DNA of 43,928 nucleotides from NCBI GenBank assembly GCA_964634605.1, contig CAZWLJ010000026.1, forward strand, positions 1 to 43,928, given 5' to 3'. Source of the DNA: UPXZ01 sp964634605 (GTDB lineage Bacteria; Bacteroidota; Bacteroidia; Bacteroidales; Paludibacteraceae). The position numbers and the translations under genes are program-made. Below the pieces are notes generated by a model. It was not told the DNA's origin, did not search any database, and saw only the letters and a list, made by a program, of their open reading frames with translations. The stretch's first letter is position 1, and each line of letters begins with the position of its first letter. Shown here in pieces: positions 1 to 7,682 of this stretch.

Positions 1-1047
1 GGAATGAAAGACGCTGGATACGAATACATAGTCATCGACGATTGCTGGCAGATTGGCCGCGACTCGCTCGGATTTATTGTGGCCGACCCTGAACGTTTTC
101 CTTCAGGCATCAAAGCCCTTGCCGATTATGTGCATTCCAAAGGACTGAAATTCGGTCTTTATTCCTGCGCAGGCGATAAAACCTGTGGTGGTCGCCCGGG
201 AAGCCGTGGCTACGAATATCAGGACGCATTGATGTATGCCAAATGGGGTGTCGATTACCTGAAATACGACTGGTGTTACACCGATCATCTGAACGCACAG
301 GGAGCTTACACCACTATGAGTAAAGCCCTGAAACAAGCCGGACATCCGATTGTGTTCAGTCTGTGCGAATGGGGAGGCAACAAACCCTGGCTTTGGGCCA
401 AAGAAGTGGGGCATCTCTGGAGAACAACCGGCGATATTCACAACTGCTACGACTGTACCTACAATCATGGTTCGTGGACAGCCTGGGGCGCAATGCAAAT
501 TCTCGACATGCAGGAAGGACTTCGTCAGTATGCCGGACCCGGACATTGGAACGATCCCGACATGATGCAGGTGGGAAATGGTATGACCTACAATCAGGAA
601 CGTGCGCATTTTTCCATGTGGGCCATGATTGCAGCTCCACTAATGTCGGGCAACGACCTGCGCGACATGAATCCGCAAACGCTAAGTGTGCTTACCAACA
701 AAGAAGTAATTGCCATAAATCAGGATAAACTGGGCATACAGGGCTTTCGTCACGAAGTGAAAGACAGCGTAGAAACCTGGATAAAACCACTCAGCGATGG
801 TTCATGGGCTGTTGCATTTCTTAACCGCTCGGAACAAGTCCGTAAATTCAGCATCGACTGGAATACTTTCAGCGTAACCGATCCGCTTCATAAAATGACT
901 CTTACTACTAAAGATGCAGATTTTCGCTTCAGGGATGTGTGGGAGAAAAAAGACCTTACATTCAAACGCAAAAAGTATCAGTCGGACTTTGTAGTGGGTG
1001 GCGACGACATTGTGATGCTTGTATTGAGTCCTAAAATAAAAAAATAA
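1..1047 (+). CDS. Alpha-galactosidase, GH27, 5'-truncated
   Basis: Removes terminal alpha-1,6-galactose, for example from galactomannan or galactoglucomannan side chains. The reading frame is open to the left edge; the first ATG (position 4) is internal, because GH27 proteins carry about 50-70 further N-terminal residues (signal peptide plus the first beta strand) before this point. Counting from that ATG, the nucleophile is Asp89 in YLKYDWC and the acid/base is Asp144 in WRTTGDI. Their 55-residue spacing equals that of characterised plant and eukaryotic GH27 enzymes as I recall them. The barrel continues through GHWNDPDMM, and residues from about 235 form the C-terminal beta-sandwich. It heads a same-strand run with a sugar symporter, cellobiose phosphorylase, cellobiose 2-epimerase and GH5. 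Family call is firm; the natural substrate is inferred from the neighbours. Export cannot be tested because the N-terminus is missing. Confidence 0.93.
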   Translation, partial: GMKDAGYEYIVIDDCWQIGRDSLGFIVADPERFPSGIKALADYVHSKGLKFGLYSCAGDKTCGGRPGSRGYEYQDALMYAKWGVDYLKYDWCYTDHLNAQGAYTTMSKALKQAGHPIVFSLCEWGGNKPWLWAKEVGHLWRTTGDIHNCYDCTYNHGSWTAWGAMQILDMQEGLRQYAGPGHWNDPDMMQVGNGMTYNQERAHFSMWAMIAAPLMSGNDLRDMNPQTLSVLTNKEVIAINQDKLGIQGFRHEVKDSVETWIKPLSDGSWAVAFLNRSEQVRKFSIDWNTFSVTDPLHKMTLTTKDADFRFRDVWEKKDLTFKRKKYQSDFVVGGDDIVMLVLSPKIKK

Positions 1048-1158
1048 TACTCCTTTTAAAACTATATTATTGCTTCCTGATACCTTGCAAATCAATACAT
1101 CTGCATTAAACAACCGGGATTAACAGTGATTTAATAAAAACAAAAAAATACCAGAAAA

Positions 1159-2589
1159 ATGACCACAGAAAAAATCAAACTCAGAGAGAAAATCGGATAC
1201 GGCTTTGGTGATGCCGCTTCTTCCATGTTTTGGAAGATTTTTGGAATGTATTCACTGTTTTTCTACACCGATGTTTTCGGTATTACAGCCGCAGCAGCCG
1301 GAACCATGTTTCTTGTGGCCCGTTTGTGGGATTCATTTTTCGATGTAATTGTCGGCATTGCCAGCGACCGCACCAAAAGCCGCTGGGGTAAATACCGTCC
1401 GTATCTGCTTTGGTTTGCCATTCCTTTTGCCGTGATGGGAGTTATTACTTTTTTCACTCCGGAGTTCGGACAAACCGGAAAACTCGTTTATGCATACATC
1501 ACCTATTCACTTATGATGATTGTTTATTCGCTTATAAACGTACCCTACGCATCATTGCTGGGAGTTATGTCATCCGATCCGAAAGAACGAAACACGCTAT
1601 CATCATACCGGATGTCATTTGCCTTTATTGGTAGCTTTATTACCTTCATGCTGCTTCAGCCACTGATTGATTTTTATTCGAATAATTTTGGAAACGAAAC
1701 CATTGCACAGGGAGCAAACGTAGTCGAAAATTCAGTGAGCACCTCTCCCATCGGATGGGTAATGGGCGTCGGAACCATCGGAATTATTTGTGTGGTGCTA
1801 TTCCTGCTTTGTTTCAGCTGGACAAAAGAAAGGGTAAAGCAGATTGAAAGCGAAGATAATGTTTCGGTGAAGCAGGATATAAAAGACCTTTTCCACAATT
1901 CACCTTGGTGGATTCTGGTAGCTACCGGACTGGCAGCCCTGCTTTTCAATGCCATCCGCGACAGCGTTGCCATTTACTATTTCCGCGATTACGTGCAGGT
2001 GAATTACCGGATGGCCGGAACCGGCTGGGACATGACCACCATTTACTTTTTAGTGGGTCAGGCTGCCAACCTTATAGGAGTAATGGCCGCACCTTCCATT
2101 TCGGCAAAATACGGCAAAAAAAGAACCTACATGCTTTCGATTCTTTTTGCCGGAATTTTAAGCCTCGGATTCTACATCATCCCGAATAACATCACTCTGA
2201 TTCTGATACTTCAGTTCTTCACTTCGGTATTTGCAGGTTATGTTCTTCCGCTTTTATGGTCGATGTTTGCCGATATCGTGGACGATCAGGAACTGAAAAC
2301 CGGTCGCCGTGCCACCGGATTGATTTTCTCATCGTCGTCCATGTCGCAAAAACTCGGATGGGCACTCGGAGCTGCAATGAGTGGCTGGATTCTGGCCATT
2401 TTCAATTACGATCCGAATGCCGCACAACAGGCTGCCGAAACAATTTTTGGTGAAAAACTGATGATCAGCATATTCCCTGCTGTATGCGGTGTTCTGGCGT
2501 TTGTGGGAATGCTGTTTTATCCGCTTTCAGATAAGGTGGTAAAAGAAAATGCCGAAAAGCTGGAACAAAAAAGAAAGCACCTGAAGTAA
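1159..2589 (+). CDS. GPH-family (MelB-like) sodium/proton:sugar symporter
   Basis: Inner-membrane secondary transporter of the glycoside-pentoside-hexuronide family within the MFS fold, 476 residues, close to the usual length. The N-terminus has the family hallmark of a GYGFGDAASSMFW helix followed by FFYTDVFGI. The cytoplasmic loop 2-3 carries DRTKSRWGKYRPYLLW, matching the conserved D-x-T-x-x-x-W-G-x-x-R-P-x signature. About twelve hydrophobic segments are visible, with a charged cytosolic tail. It starts 111 bases after the GH27 gene and precedes the cellobiose phosphorylase, so the most likely cargo is a beta-linked disaccharide such as cellobiose or glucosyl-mannose; alpha-galactosides such as melibiose are the alternative given the GH27 neighbour. 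The coupling ion cannot be read from the sequence. Confidence 0.92.
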   Translation: MTTEKIKLREKIGYGFGDAASSMFWKIFGMYSLFFYTDVFGITAAAAGTMFLVARLWDSFFDVIVGIASDRTKSRWGKYRPYLLWFAIPFAVMGVITFFTPEFGQTGKLVYAYITYSLMMIVYSLINVPYASLLGVMSSDPKERNTLSSYRMSFAFIGSFITFMLLQPLIDFYSNNFGNETIAQGANVVENSVSTSPIGWVMGVGTIGIICVVLFLLCFSWTKERVKQIESEDNVSVKQDIKDLFHNSPWWILVATGLAALLFNAIRDSVAIYYFRDYVQVNYRMAGTGWDMTTIYFLVGQAANLIGVMAAPSISAKYGKKRTYMLSILFAGILSLGFYIIPNNITLILILQFFTSVFAGYVLPLLWSMFADIVDDQELKTGRRATGLIFSSSSMSQKLGWALGAAMSGWILAIFNYDPNAAQQAAETIFGEKLMISIFPAVCGVLAFVGMLFYPLSDKVVKENAEKLEQKRKHLK

Positions 2590-2613
2590 AAAGGATTTCT
2601 TTCGGAAAATAAA

Positions 2614-2668
2614 AAACTGAAAACAGTTTCTCTGAACTTTTCCAACCCAATACCCGTTTGGAAAAGTT
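2614..2668 (+). repeat. Two consecutive hairpins between symporter and phosphorylase genes
   Basis: Bases 2614-2619 and 2624-2629 form a 6-bp stem with an AAAA loop. Bases 2635-2645 (AACTTTTCCAA) and 2658-2668 (TTGGAAAAGTT) form a perfect 11-bp inverted repeat with a 12-nt spacer. No T-run follows, so it does not look like an intrinsic terminator. It may be an mRNA processing or stability element, or an operator dyad 63 bases before the phosphorylase start. Confidence 0.55.
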
Positions 2669-2731
2669 TATGAGATCCTGCAAAAATTCTGTCAATCAAA
2701 TACATATATATCTATTAATCAGACATATACA

Positions 2732-5167
2732 ATGCAATACGGACATTTCGATGACAGCCGGCGTGAATACGTTATTACCAATGCACGTACACCCTGGCCA
2801 TGGATCAACTATCTCGGAAACGAGGATTTCTTTAGTTTAATTTCTAATACAGCGGGAGGTTATTCTTTTTACAGAGATGCCAAATTCCGCCGTATCACCC
2901 GCTACAGGTACAACAATGTGCCCATGGACAGCGGGGGGAAATATTTTTTTATCAACGATGGCGAATCAGTCTGGAATCCGGGTTGGAAGCCATGCAAAAC
3001 CGAACTCGACAGTTACGAATGCCGTCACGGCATGAATTACAGCATCATAAAAGGCTCAAAAAACGGCGTGGAAGCCGAAGCTCTTTACTTTGTGCCTCTG
3101 AAAACACATGCCGAAGTGCAACGTTTGCGACTGACAAATCATTCCACTGAAACAAAAAATCTGAAAATATTCTCTTTTGTGGAATGGGCTCTCTGGAATG
3201 CCGCTACCGACATGGAGAATTTCCAGCGAAACTTCTCGACCGGCGAAGTGGAAATAGAGGATTCGGTGATTTATCACAAAACCGAATACAGAGAGCGCCG
3301 CAATCATTATGCATATTACTCGGTGAATGTGCCCATGCAGGGTTTTGACACCGATCGCGAAACATTTTTTGGTTTGTATAATGGTTTTGACGAACCGCAA
3401 ACAGTGCTCGAAGGTGCGCCACGCAACTCCGAAGCTCATGGATGGTCGCCCATTGCCTCGCATTATGTGGAAGTGACACTTGCGCCCGGCGAAAGCAAAG
3501 ACCTGATTTTTGTGCTTGGATATGTGGAGAACGAGCAGGACGAAAAGTGGGAAAGCAAAAATATTATCAACAAAACAAAGGCGAAAGCCTGCATTGCACG
3601 CTTCGATACGACTGAAAAAGTGGAAGCTGCTCTGGCTGAATTGCGCACCTATTGGGACGGGCTGCTAAGCGTTTTCAAGATCTCCACGCACGAAGAAAAA
3701 CTCGACCGCATGGTGAATGTTTGGAATCAGTATCAGTGCATGATAACCTTCTGTTTCTCACGTTCGGCTTCGTTTTTCGAAAGTGGCATCGGCCGCGGCA
3801 TGGGTTTCCGCGATTCGAACCAGGACTTGATAGGTTTTGTACATCAGATTCCCGAACGTGCCCGCGAACGCATTATCGACATTGCCTCCACACAATTTCC
3901 CGATGGCGGTTGTTATCATCAATACCAGCCATTGACAAAAAAAGGCAACAACGAAATCGGACAGGGATTCAACGACGACCCAATGTGGCTCATTCTCGGT
4001 ACAACGGCTTATATCAAAGAAACGGGCGATTTTAGCATTTTGGATGAAATGGTGCCTTTCGATAATATTCCGGGCTCGGAAGTTTCTCTTTTCGAACATC
4101 TCACAGTTTCTTTCAATCATGTCATCAATCATCTTGGTCCGCACGGATTACCGCTTATCGGGCGTGCCGACTGGAACGATTGTCTGAATCTGAACTGCTT
4201 CTCAAACGACCCGAACGAAAGCTTCCAGACTACCGAAAATAAAGCCGAAGGCTCAAAAGCTGAAAGCATAATGATAGCCGGACTTTTTGTTGTGTATGGT
4301 CGCGATTATGCGGAACTTTGTCACAAAACGGGCAAGACTGCCGAAGCACAACGCGCACAAAACGAAGTGGACAAAATGGTTGTAGCCATCAAACAACATG
4401 GCTGGGATGGCGAATGGTTTCTGCGCGCTTACGACTTTTACGGCAATAAAATAGGCTCCGGTGAAAACGAAGAAGGCAAAATCTTTATCGAATCGAATGG
4501 CTGGTGTACCATGGCAGGCATCGGACTCGAAGAAGGCCTGGTGGACAAAGCACTCGAAGCGGTAAAAGAGCGTCTCGATTGCGAGCATGGCATTGTGCTC
4601 AACAATCCTCCATTTTCAAAATACTATATCGAATACGGCGAAATATCGAGCTATCCTCCCGGTTACAAGGAAAATGCAGGCATTTTTTGCCACAACAACC
4701 CCTGGATAATGATTGGCGAAACAGTGCGCGGTCGTGGCGACAGAGCATGGGACTATTTCCGCAAGATATGTCCGGCCTATACCGAACACATCAGCGATTT
4801 ACACAAGGTTGAACCTTATGTGTACGCCCAAATGATAGCCGGAAAAGATGCTTTCAAACCCGGAGAAGCCAAAAACTCGTGGCTCACAGGCACAGCAGCA
4901 TGGAATTTTTATGCCATTTCTCAATACATACTTGGCATACAACCCACTTACGAAGGTTTGCGCATTGAGCCCTGCATTCCTGCCGACTGGAAAGCTTTCA
5001 GCGTGAAACGTAAATTCAGAGGCGCAAAGTACAACATCGAAGTGAAAAATCCGAAAGGAAAAATGAAAGGCGTAAGCAAAGTTTTGCTAAATGGAGTTGA
5101 AATATCAGGCAACATAATTCCGCTATTCGATGCCGGGAATGTGGTGAATGTAGAGGTGATAATTTAA
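2732..5167 (+). CDS. Cellobiose phosphorylase, GH94
   Basis: Cytosolic enzyme that converts cellobiose plus phosphate to alpha-glucose-1-phosphate plus glucose, saving one ATP relative to hydrolysis. The 811-residue protein follows the Cellvibrio gilvus enzyme nearly collinearly, as I remember that sequence. The N-terminal beta-sandwich begins YGHFDDSRREYVITN. The catalytic barrel has GIGRGMGFRDSNQD (Arg355 and Asp361 correspond to Arg362 and Asp368) and RADWNDCLNLNC, in which Asp483 corresponds to the catalytic acid Asp490 and Trp481 to Trp488. The C-terminal part keeps YPPGYKENAGIFCHNNPW and AKNSWLTGTAAWNF. No signal peptide is present. The gene lies 17 bases upstream of the cellobiose 2-epimerase gene. 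Chitobiose or longer cellodextrin specificity is less likely given how closely it follows the cellobiose-specific enzyme. Confidence 0.95.
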   Translation: MQYGHFDDSRREYVITNARTPWPWINYLGNEDFFSLISNTAGGYSFYRDAKFRRITRYRYNNVPMDSGGKYFFINDGESVWNPGWKPCKTELDSYECRHGMNYSIIKGSKNGVEAEALYFVPLKTHAEVQRLRLTNHSTETKNLKIFSFVEWALWNAATDMENFQRNFSTGEVEIEDSVIYHKTEYRERRNHYAYYSVNVPMQGFDTDRETFFGLYNGFDEPQTVLEGAPRNSEAHGWSPIASHYVEVTLAPGESKDLIFVLGYVENEQDEKWESKNIINKTKAKACIARFDTTEKVEAALAELRTYWDGLLSVFKISTHEEKLDRMVNVWNQYQCMITFCFSRSASFFESGIGRGMGFRDSNQDLIGFVHQIPERARERIIDIASTQFPDGGCYHQYQPLTKKGNNEIGQGFNDDPMWLILGTTAYIKETGDFSILDEMVPFDNIPGSEVSLFEHLTVSFNHVINHLGPHGLPLIGRADWNDCLNLNCFSNDPNESFQTTENKAEGSKAESIMIAGLFVVYGRDYAELCHKTGKTAEAQRAQNEVDKMVVAIKQHGWDGEWFLRAYDFYGNKIGSGENEEGKIFIESNGWCTMAGIGLEEGLVDKALEAVKERLDCEHGIVLNNPPFSKYYIEYGEISSYPPGYKENAGIFCHNNPWIMIGETVRGRGDRAWDYFRKICPAYTEHISDLHKVEPYVYAQMIAGKDAFKPGEAKNSWLTGTAAWNFYAISQYILGIQPTYEGLRIEPCIPADWKAFSVKRKFRGAKYNIEVKNPKGKMKGVSKVLLNGVEISGNIIPLFDAGNVVNVEVII

Positions 5168-5184
5168 AGCTGTATATCAATAGA

Positions 5185-6411
5185 ATGGATAATAAAACTA
5201 ACTTTTACCCTTTAGAGCTTAGGTTTAAGGACTTCAAAGAGCAACTGGAGGACGAACTTACGCAGAATATTCTTCATTTCTGGCAAACGAAAATGAAGGA
5301 CGAAAATGGTGGTTTTTTCGGACAAATGACCGGCCAAAACGAGTTGCAGAAATCTGCAGCACGTGGTGGAATTCTGAATGCACGAATTTTGTGGACTTTC
5401 TCATCGGCGGCCCGTATTCTTGGCAATAACGAATACAAAGCCACTGCTGAGCATGCCAAAAACTATATTTTTGATCATTTTTTCGACGAAGAATTTGGTG
5501 GAACATACTGGATGCTGAATGCCGATGGCACTGTGGCCGATGCTAAAAAACAGATTTATAGTCAGGCGTTTTTCATTTATGCATTGGTGGAATATTATCG
5601 TCTTACAAATGATGCGGAATGCCTCGAACGCGCCAAAGAGTTGTTTTATTTTATCGAAAAAAACAGTTTTGATAAACAGAAAAACGGCTATTTCGAAGCC
5701 TACAGCCGCGACTGGAAATTGCTCGACGACCTCCGCCTGAGCGAAAAGGATGCCAACGAAAAGAAAACAATGAATACGCATTTGCATATTCTGGAAGCTT
5801 ACAGCAATCTTTATCGCGTGTGGAAAGACCCCGTGCTGGAACAACAATTACAAAATCTGATTCTTCTGTTTACCGATAAAATTGTCAATCAGAAAACTCA
5901 TCATCTCGATTTGTTTTTCGACGAAGACTGGAATTGCCGTTCGACACTTGTTTCGTATGGTCACGACATTGAAGCTTCCTGGTTGATTTATGAAGCTGCT
6001 CAGGTGCTTAACAAAGCGGATATTCTTCGGAAAGTACGCCCCATTGTGCTGAAAGTAGCCGATGCCGCTGCCGAAGGTTTACGCGAAAATGGCGCTATTG
6101 TAAACGAAAAAAACACAGCAACCGGACATGTCGATACAAATTGTGACTGGTGGCCGCAGGCCGAAGCCATGGTTGGTTATTACAATGCATACCAAATCAG
6201 CGGTAATTCAGTTTATCTCAATAATGTATTGAAAAACTGGAATTTTATCAACGAAAATATTATCGACAGGGAAAATGGCGAATGGGTTTGGGCGGTAAAT
6301 GAAAATGGAATCAAAGACCGTAAAAACGACAAAGCCGGCTTCTGGAAATGTCCCTATCACAACGGCCGAATGTGTCTGGAGCTGATAGAGCGACTGGAAA
6401 AAACACTGTAA
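5185..6411 (+). CDS. Cellobiose 2-epimerase (AGE superfamily)
   Basis: Interconverts the reducing-end glucose and mannose of beta-1,4 disaccharides: cellobiose with glucosyl-mannose, and mannobiose with mannosyl-glucose. The 408-residue protein is an (alpha/alpha)6 barrel without a signal peptide. The catalytic histidines are visible as His260 in SYGHDIEAS and His392 in CPYHNGRMC, almost matching Rhodothermus marinus CE (His259 and His390). NTHLHILEAY (about 197-206) and TGHVDTNCDWWPQAEA (313-328) are further active-site segments, the latter favouring cellobiose 2-epimerase over N-acylglucosamine 2-epimerase. The gene starts 17 bases after cellobiose phosphorylase, so the two are almost certainly co-transcribed. 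In this setting the useful direction is probably Glc-Man to cellobiose, which feeds the phosphorylase. Confidence 0.92.
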   Translation: MDNKTNFYPLELRFKDFKEQLEDELTQNILHFWQTKMKDENGGFFGQMTGQNELQKSAARGGILNARILWTFSSAARILGNNEYKATAEHAKNYIFDHFFDEEFGGTYWMLNADGTVADAKKQIYSQAFFIYALVEYYRLTNDAECLERAKELFYFIEKNSFDKQKNGYFEAYSRDWKLLDDLRLSEKDANEKKTMNTHLHILEAYSNLYRVWKDPVLEQQLQNLILLFTDKIVNQKTHHLDLFFDEDWNCRSTLVSYGHDIEASWLIYEAAQVLNKADILRKVRPIVLKVADAAAEGLRENGAIVNEKNTATGHVDTNCDWWPQAEAMVGYYNAYQISGNSVYLNNVLKNWNFINENIIDRENGEWVWAVNENGIKDRKNDKAGFWKCPYHNGRMCLELIERLEKTL

Positions 6412-6440
6412 CATTTATCTTTTATAAAAAACTTAATCCA

Positions 6441-7415
6441 ATGAAAATCATAAAATTAGCATTCATTTCCCTAATAGTGATTTTAACTTTATCTTCATTC
6501 AGAGCTCCAAAAAATTCACCGGTAGCAGTTAACGGCAAACTCCGGGTCATCGGAACGCAACTTTCCAACGAAAAAGGTGAACCGGTTGTACTTCGTGGTG
6601 TAAGCCTGGGATGGCACAATCTGTGGCCCCGTTTTTACAACAAAGGTGCTGTAAAATGGCTTGCCAGAGACTGGAGTTGCACGGTTGTTCGAGCTGCCAT
6701 GGGACTCGAAATAGAAGATAATTACCGGGAGAACCCGGAATTTGCCCTGCAATGCATGACACCTGTCATTGAAAGTGCGATCAAAAATGGCATTTATGTC
6801 ATCATTGATTTTCACGCACACCACAACTACCTGAACGATGCCAAAAGATTTTTTAAAGAAATGGCCGGAAAGTACGGAAAATATCCGAATGTGATATACG
6901 AAATCTGGAACGAACCCGATTATTTCACCTGGCCGGAAGTGAAAGCTTATTCTGAAGAAGTGATCGCAGTAATCCGCGAAATTGATCCTGATAATATCAT
7001 TCTCGCAGGTAGTCCTCACTGGGATCAGGATTTGCATCTGGTAGCTGAGGATCCGATTAAGAACGTATCCAACATCATGTACACGATGCACTTCTACGCC
7101 GCAACACACGAAAAATGGCTGCGTGACCGCACCGACGATGCCATCTCGAAAGGTATACCTGTTTTTGTATCGGAATGTGCAGCTACAGAAGCTACCGGTA
7201 ATGGCCGGCTTGGAACAGAAGAGTGGAACACATACGTGGAATGGATGGAAGACCGCAAAATAAGCTGGGTGGTATGGTCGCTGTCCGACAAAAACGAAAC
7301 CTGCTCCATGCTGCTGCCACGTGCTTCTTCCAAAGGAAACTGGACAGAAGATCTGCTCAAACCGTGGGGAAAGCTATCACGGCAATATATTACAGAGAAA
7401 AACAGAAAGAAATAA
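6441..7415 (+). CDS. Exported GH5 endo-beta-1,4-glucanase (GH5_2-like)
   Basis: Endo-acting glycosidase, probably on beta-1,4-glucan or glucomannan. The ATG at 6441 was chosen because it begins a typical signal peptide (MKIIKL followed by a hydrophobic core to about residue 20) and lies 29 bases after the epimerase stop. Without in-frame extension the protein has 324 residues, a single catalytic module with no carbohydrate-binding domain. The acid/base is Glu158 in YEIWNEP, the nucleophile Glu245 in VFVSECAA; LRGVSLGWHN (51-60), DFHAHHNY (123-130) and MHFYA (216-220) are subsite and catalytic-support motifs of subfamily 2. Substrate on glucan versus glucomannan cannot be decided from sequence. 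It is the last gene of the cluster and is followed by a terminator. Confidence 0.9.
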   Translation: MKIIKLAFISLIVILTLSSFRAPKNSPVAVNGKLRVIGTQLSNEKGEPVVLRGVSLGWHNLWPRFYNKGAVKWLARDWSCTVVRAAMGLEIEDNYRENPEFALQCMTPVIESAIKNGIYVIIDFHAHHNYLNDAKRFFKEMAGKYGKYPNVIYEIWNEPDYFTWPEVKAYSEEVIAVIREIDPDNIILAGSPHWDQDLHLVAEDPIKNVSNIMYTMHFYAATHEKWLRDRTDDAISKGIPVFVSECAATEATGNGRLGTEEWNTYVEWMEDRKISWVVWSLSDKNETCSMLLPRASSKGNWTEDLLKPWGKLSRQYITEKNRKK

Positions 7416-7492
7416 CTGAGGATGTATTAAAGCCAGATAAATTTTTAATTGATTTGGTGTTTTCGTGTTAGTATTTGTTTATTAAGGCAAGT

Positions 7493-7531
7493 AGAAAACG
7501 TTCAGGTGAGGATCGTTTTCTCCTTCTTTTT
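7493..7531 (+). terminator. Intrinsic terminator of the glucan utilisation cluster
   Basis: An 8-bp stem AGAAAACG (7493-7500) with CGTTTTCT (7514-7521), a 13-nt loop, then CC and a T-rich tract to 7531. It lies 78 bases after the GH5 stop, on the correct strand. The stem is AT-rich, so strength is moderate. Confidence 0.6.
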
Positions 7532-7606
7532 TGTGCTTCCTGCTGAATAAAACCAACAAATCCGTTATTTTTAAATCATTCTGTATCAGTCTCTTTCTGT
7601 TCGTTT

Positions 7607-7639
7607 CAAAAAAAAACAACCAAGGCGGGAATGCTTTGG
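7607..7639 (-). terminator. Probable terminator of the helicase gene
   Basis: On the minus strand CCAAAGC (7639-7633) can pair with GCCTTGG (7626-7620) apart from one A/C mismatch, and is followed by GTTG and a run of nine T. It lies 44 bases past the helicase stop. The poly-T tract is convincing; the stem is imperfect. Confidence 0.5.
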
Positions 7640-7682
7640 CTGTAATTTAATTCGTTATAATGAAAATCAGATACCTTCGGCG

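Noticed and set aside
103..609. Long open frames antisense to GH27 and to other genes such as the RND pump
   Set aside because: They lie wholly inside well-recognised genes, resemble no protein family, and have no start signals.
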